Shown: piece after piece, positions 63,882 through 64,000 of the stretch
Numbering within the stretch: the stretch's first letter is position 1
Layout: each line of letters opens with the position of its first letter
Made by a program: the position numbers and the translations under genes
The notes under the pieces: model-generated
Told to the model about the DNA's origin: nothing
Seen by the model: only the letters and a program-made list of their open reading frames with translations
Databases searched by the model: none
Source: an uncultured Pirellula sp.
GTDB lineage: Bacteria; Planctomycetota; Planctomycetia; Pirellulales; Pirellulaceae
Length of the DNA: 64,000 bases
Direction: 5' to 3'
NCBI GenBank assembly: GCA_903892355.1
Contig: CAITIE010000075.1
Location: forward strand, 1 to 64,000

Positions 63882-64000
63882 ATGATTTCTGAGCACGAAA
63901 CAACGATTCGAGTCCACTACCATGAAGTCGATGGTCAAGGGCGAGTTCATAACAGCAATTACCTCAGCTACTTTGAACGAGGCCGCGTGGAAATGCTCCG
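63882..64000 (+). CDS. YbgC/4-hydroxybenzoyl-CoA-thioesterase-like protein (partial)
   Basis: Only the first 39 residues are in the window. They read VHYHEVDGQGRVHNSNYL followed by SYFERGRVEML, matching the D-x-x-G-x-x-x-x-x-NYL-x-YFE motif of YbgC-type hotdog thioesterases with the catalytic Asp. AAGGAG lies 16 bases before the ATG, further than usual. The gene is cut by the window end. Confidence 0.8.
   Translation, partial: MISEHETTIRVHYHEVDGQGRVHNSNYLSYFERGRVEML

Overview
The window most likely comes from a planctomycete of the Pirellulaceae type. The evidence is an adjacent DUF1549/DUF1553 cytochrome-like protein and Tat-exported DUF1501 protein, a DUF1559 (H-X9-DG) prepilin, a dihydropteroate-synthase-like DUF6513 protein of the methanopterin-linked C1 type, two large Ser/Thr kinases, and long pseudopilins. 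Genus and species cannot be read from the sequence. I see no rRNA, tRNA, CRISPR array, phage module or transposase.

Layout. 1-942: three tandem copies of a ~210-bp hairpin-rich element and a GAGTAC-rich inverted repeat, then a secreted VCBS/FG-GAP protein (943-2190). 2222-21304 (minus): a type IV pilus / type II secretion-like cluster, read from high to low coordinates as PilB-type ATPase, PilT, second PilB-type ATPase, GspF/PilC platform, three prepilin-like proteins, a PilV/GspI-like protein and a 2152-residue GspK/PilX-like protein. No secretin, prepilin peptidase or PilM/N/O is present. 21460-23293: short-chain dehydrogenase plus DMT exporter. 23365-26031 (minus): LemA with an M48 membrane protease. 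26241-32507 (minus): transmembrane Ser/Thr kinase, secreted Gly-rich helical protein, membrane protein with a degenerate GGDEF domain. 32896-39007 (plus): BON-domain protein, DUF11-repeat surface protein, DUF1559 prepilin, phytase-like esterase. 39114-45471 (minus): FliL-like protein, CpaB, CpaC-type secretin, CpaE and a GT2 glycosyltransferase, i.e. part of a Tad/Flp pilus locus without TadA/B/C. 45610-51961: small membrane protein, HtrA protease, thioredoxin, RluA pseudouridine synthase, DUF6513 protein, PaaI thioesterase. 52362-56600: DUF1549/1553 and DUF1501 pair. 56607-59328 (minus): zinc-ribbon/kinase/RDD membrane protein and AroB. 59469-64000 (plus): D-threonine-aldolase-like enzyme, GT2, leucyl aminopeptidase, soluble histidine kinase, and the start of a YbgC-type thioesterase.

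Main themes. Cell-surface assembly dominates (two partial pilus systems, surface and secreted proteins, envelope proteases). The most unusual structural signal is that at least 17 separate places carry tandem duplications of 10-21 bp, most often exactly 15 bp. They occur in-frame inside genes, across stop codons and in intergenic DNA, which suggests a genome-wide short-duplication process. Other oddities are a GspF with an extra two-helix insertion, a CpaE lacking the signature lysines of its ATP loop, a non-RD kinase fused to an RDD membrane domain, and a GGDEF relic. All assignments are by reading motifs; no database search was run.
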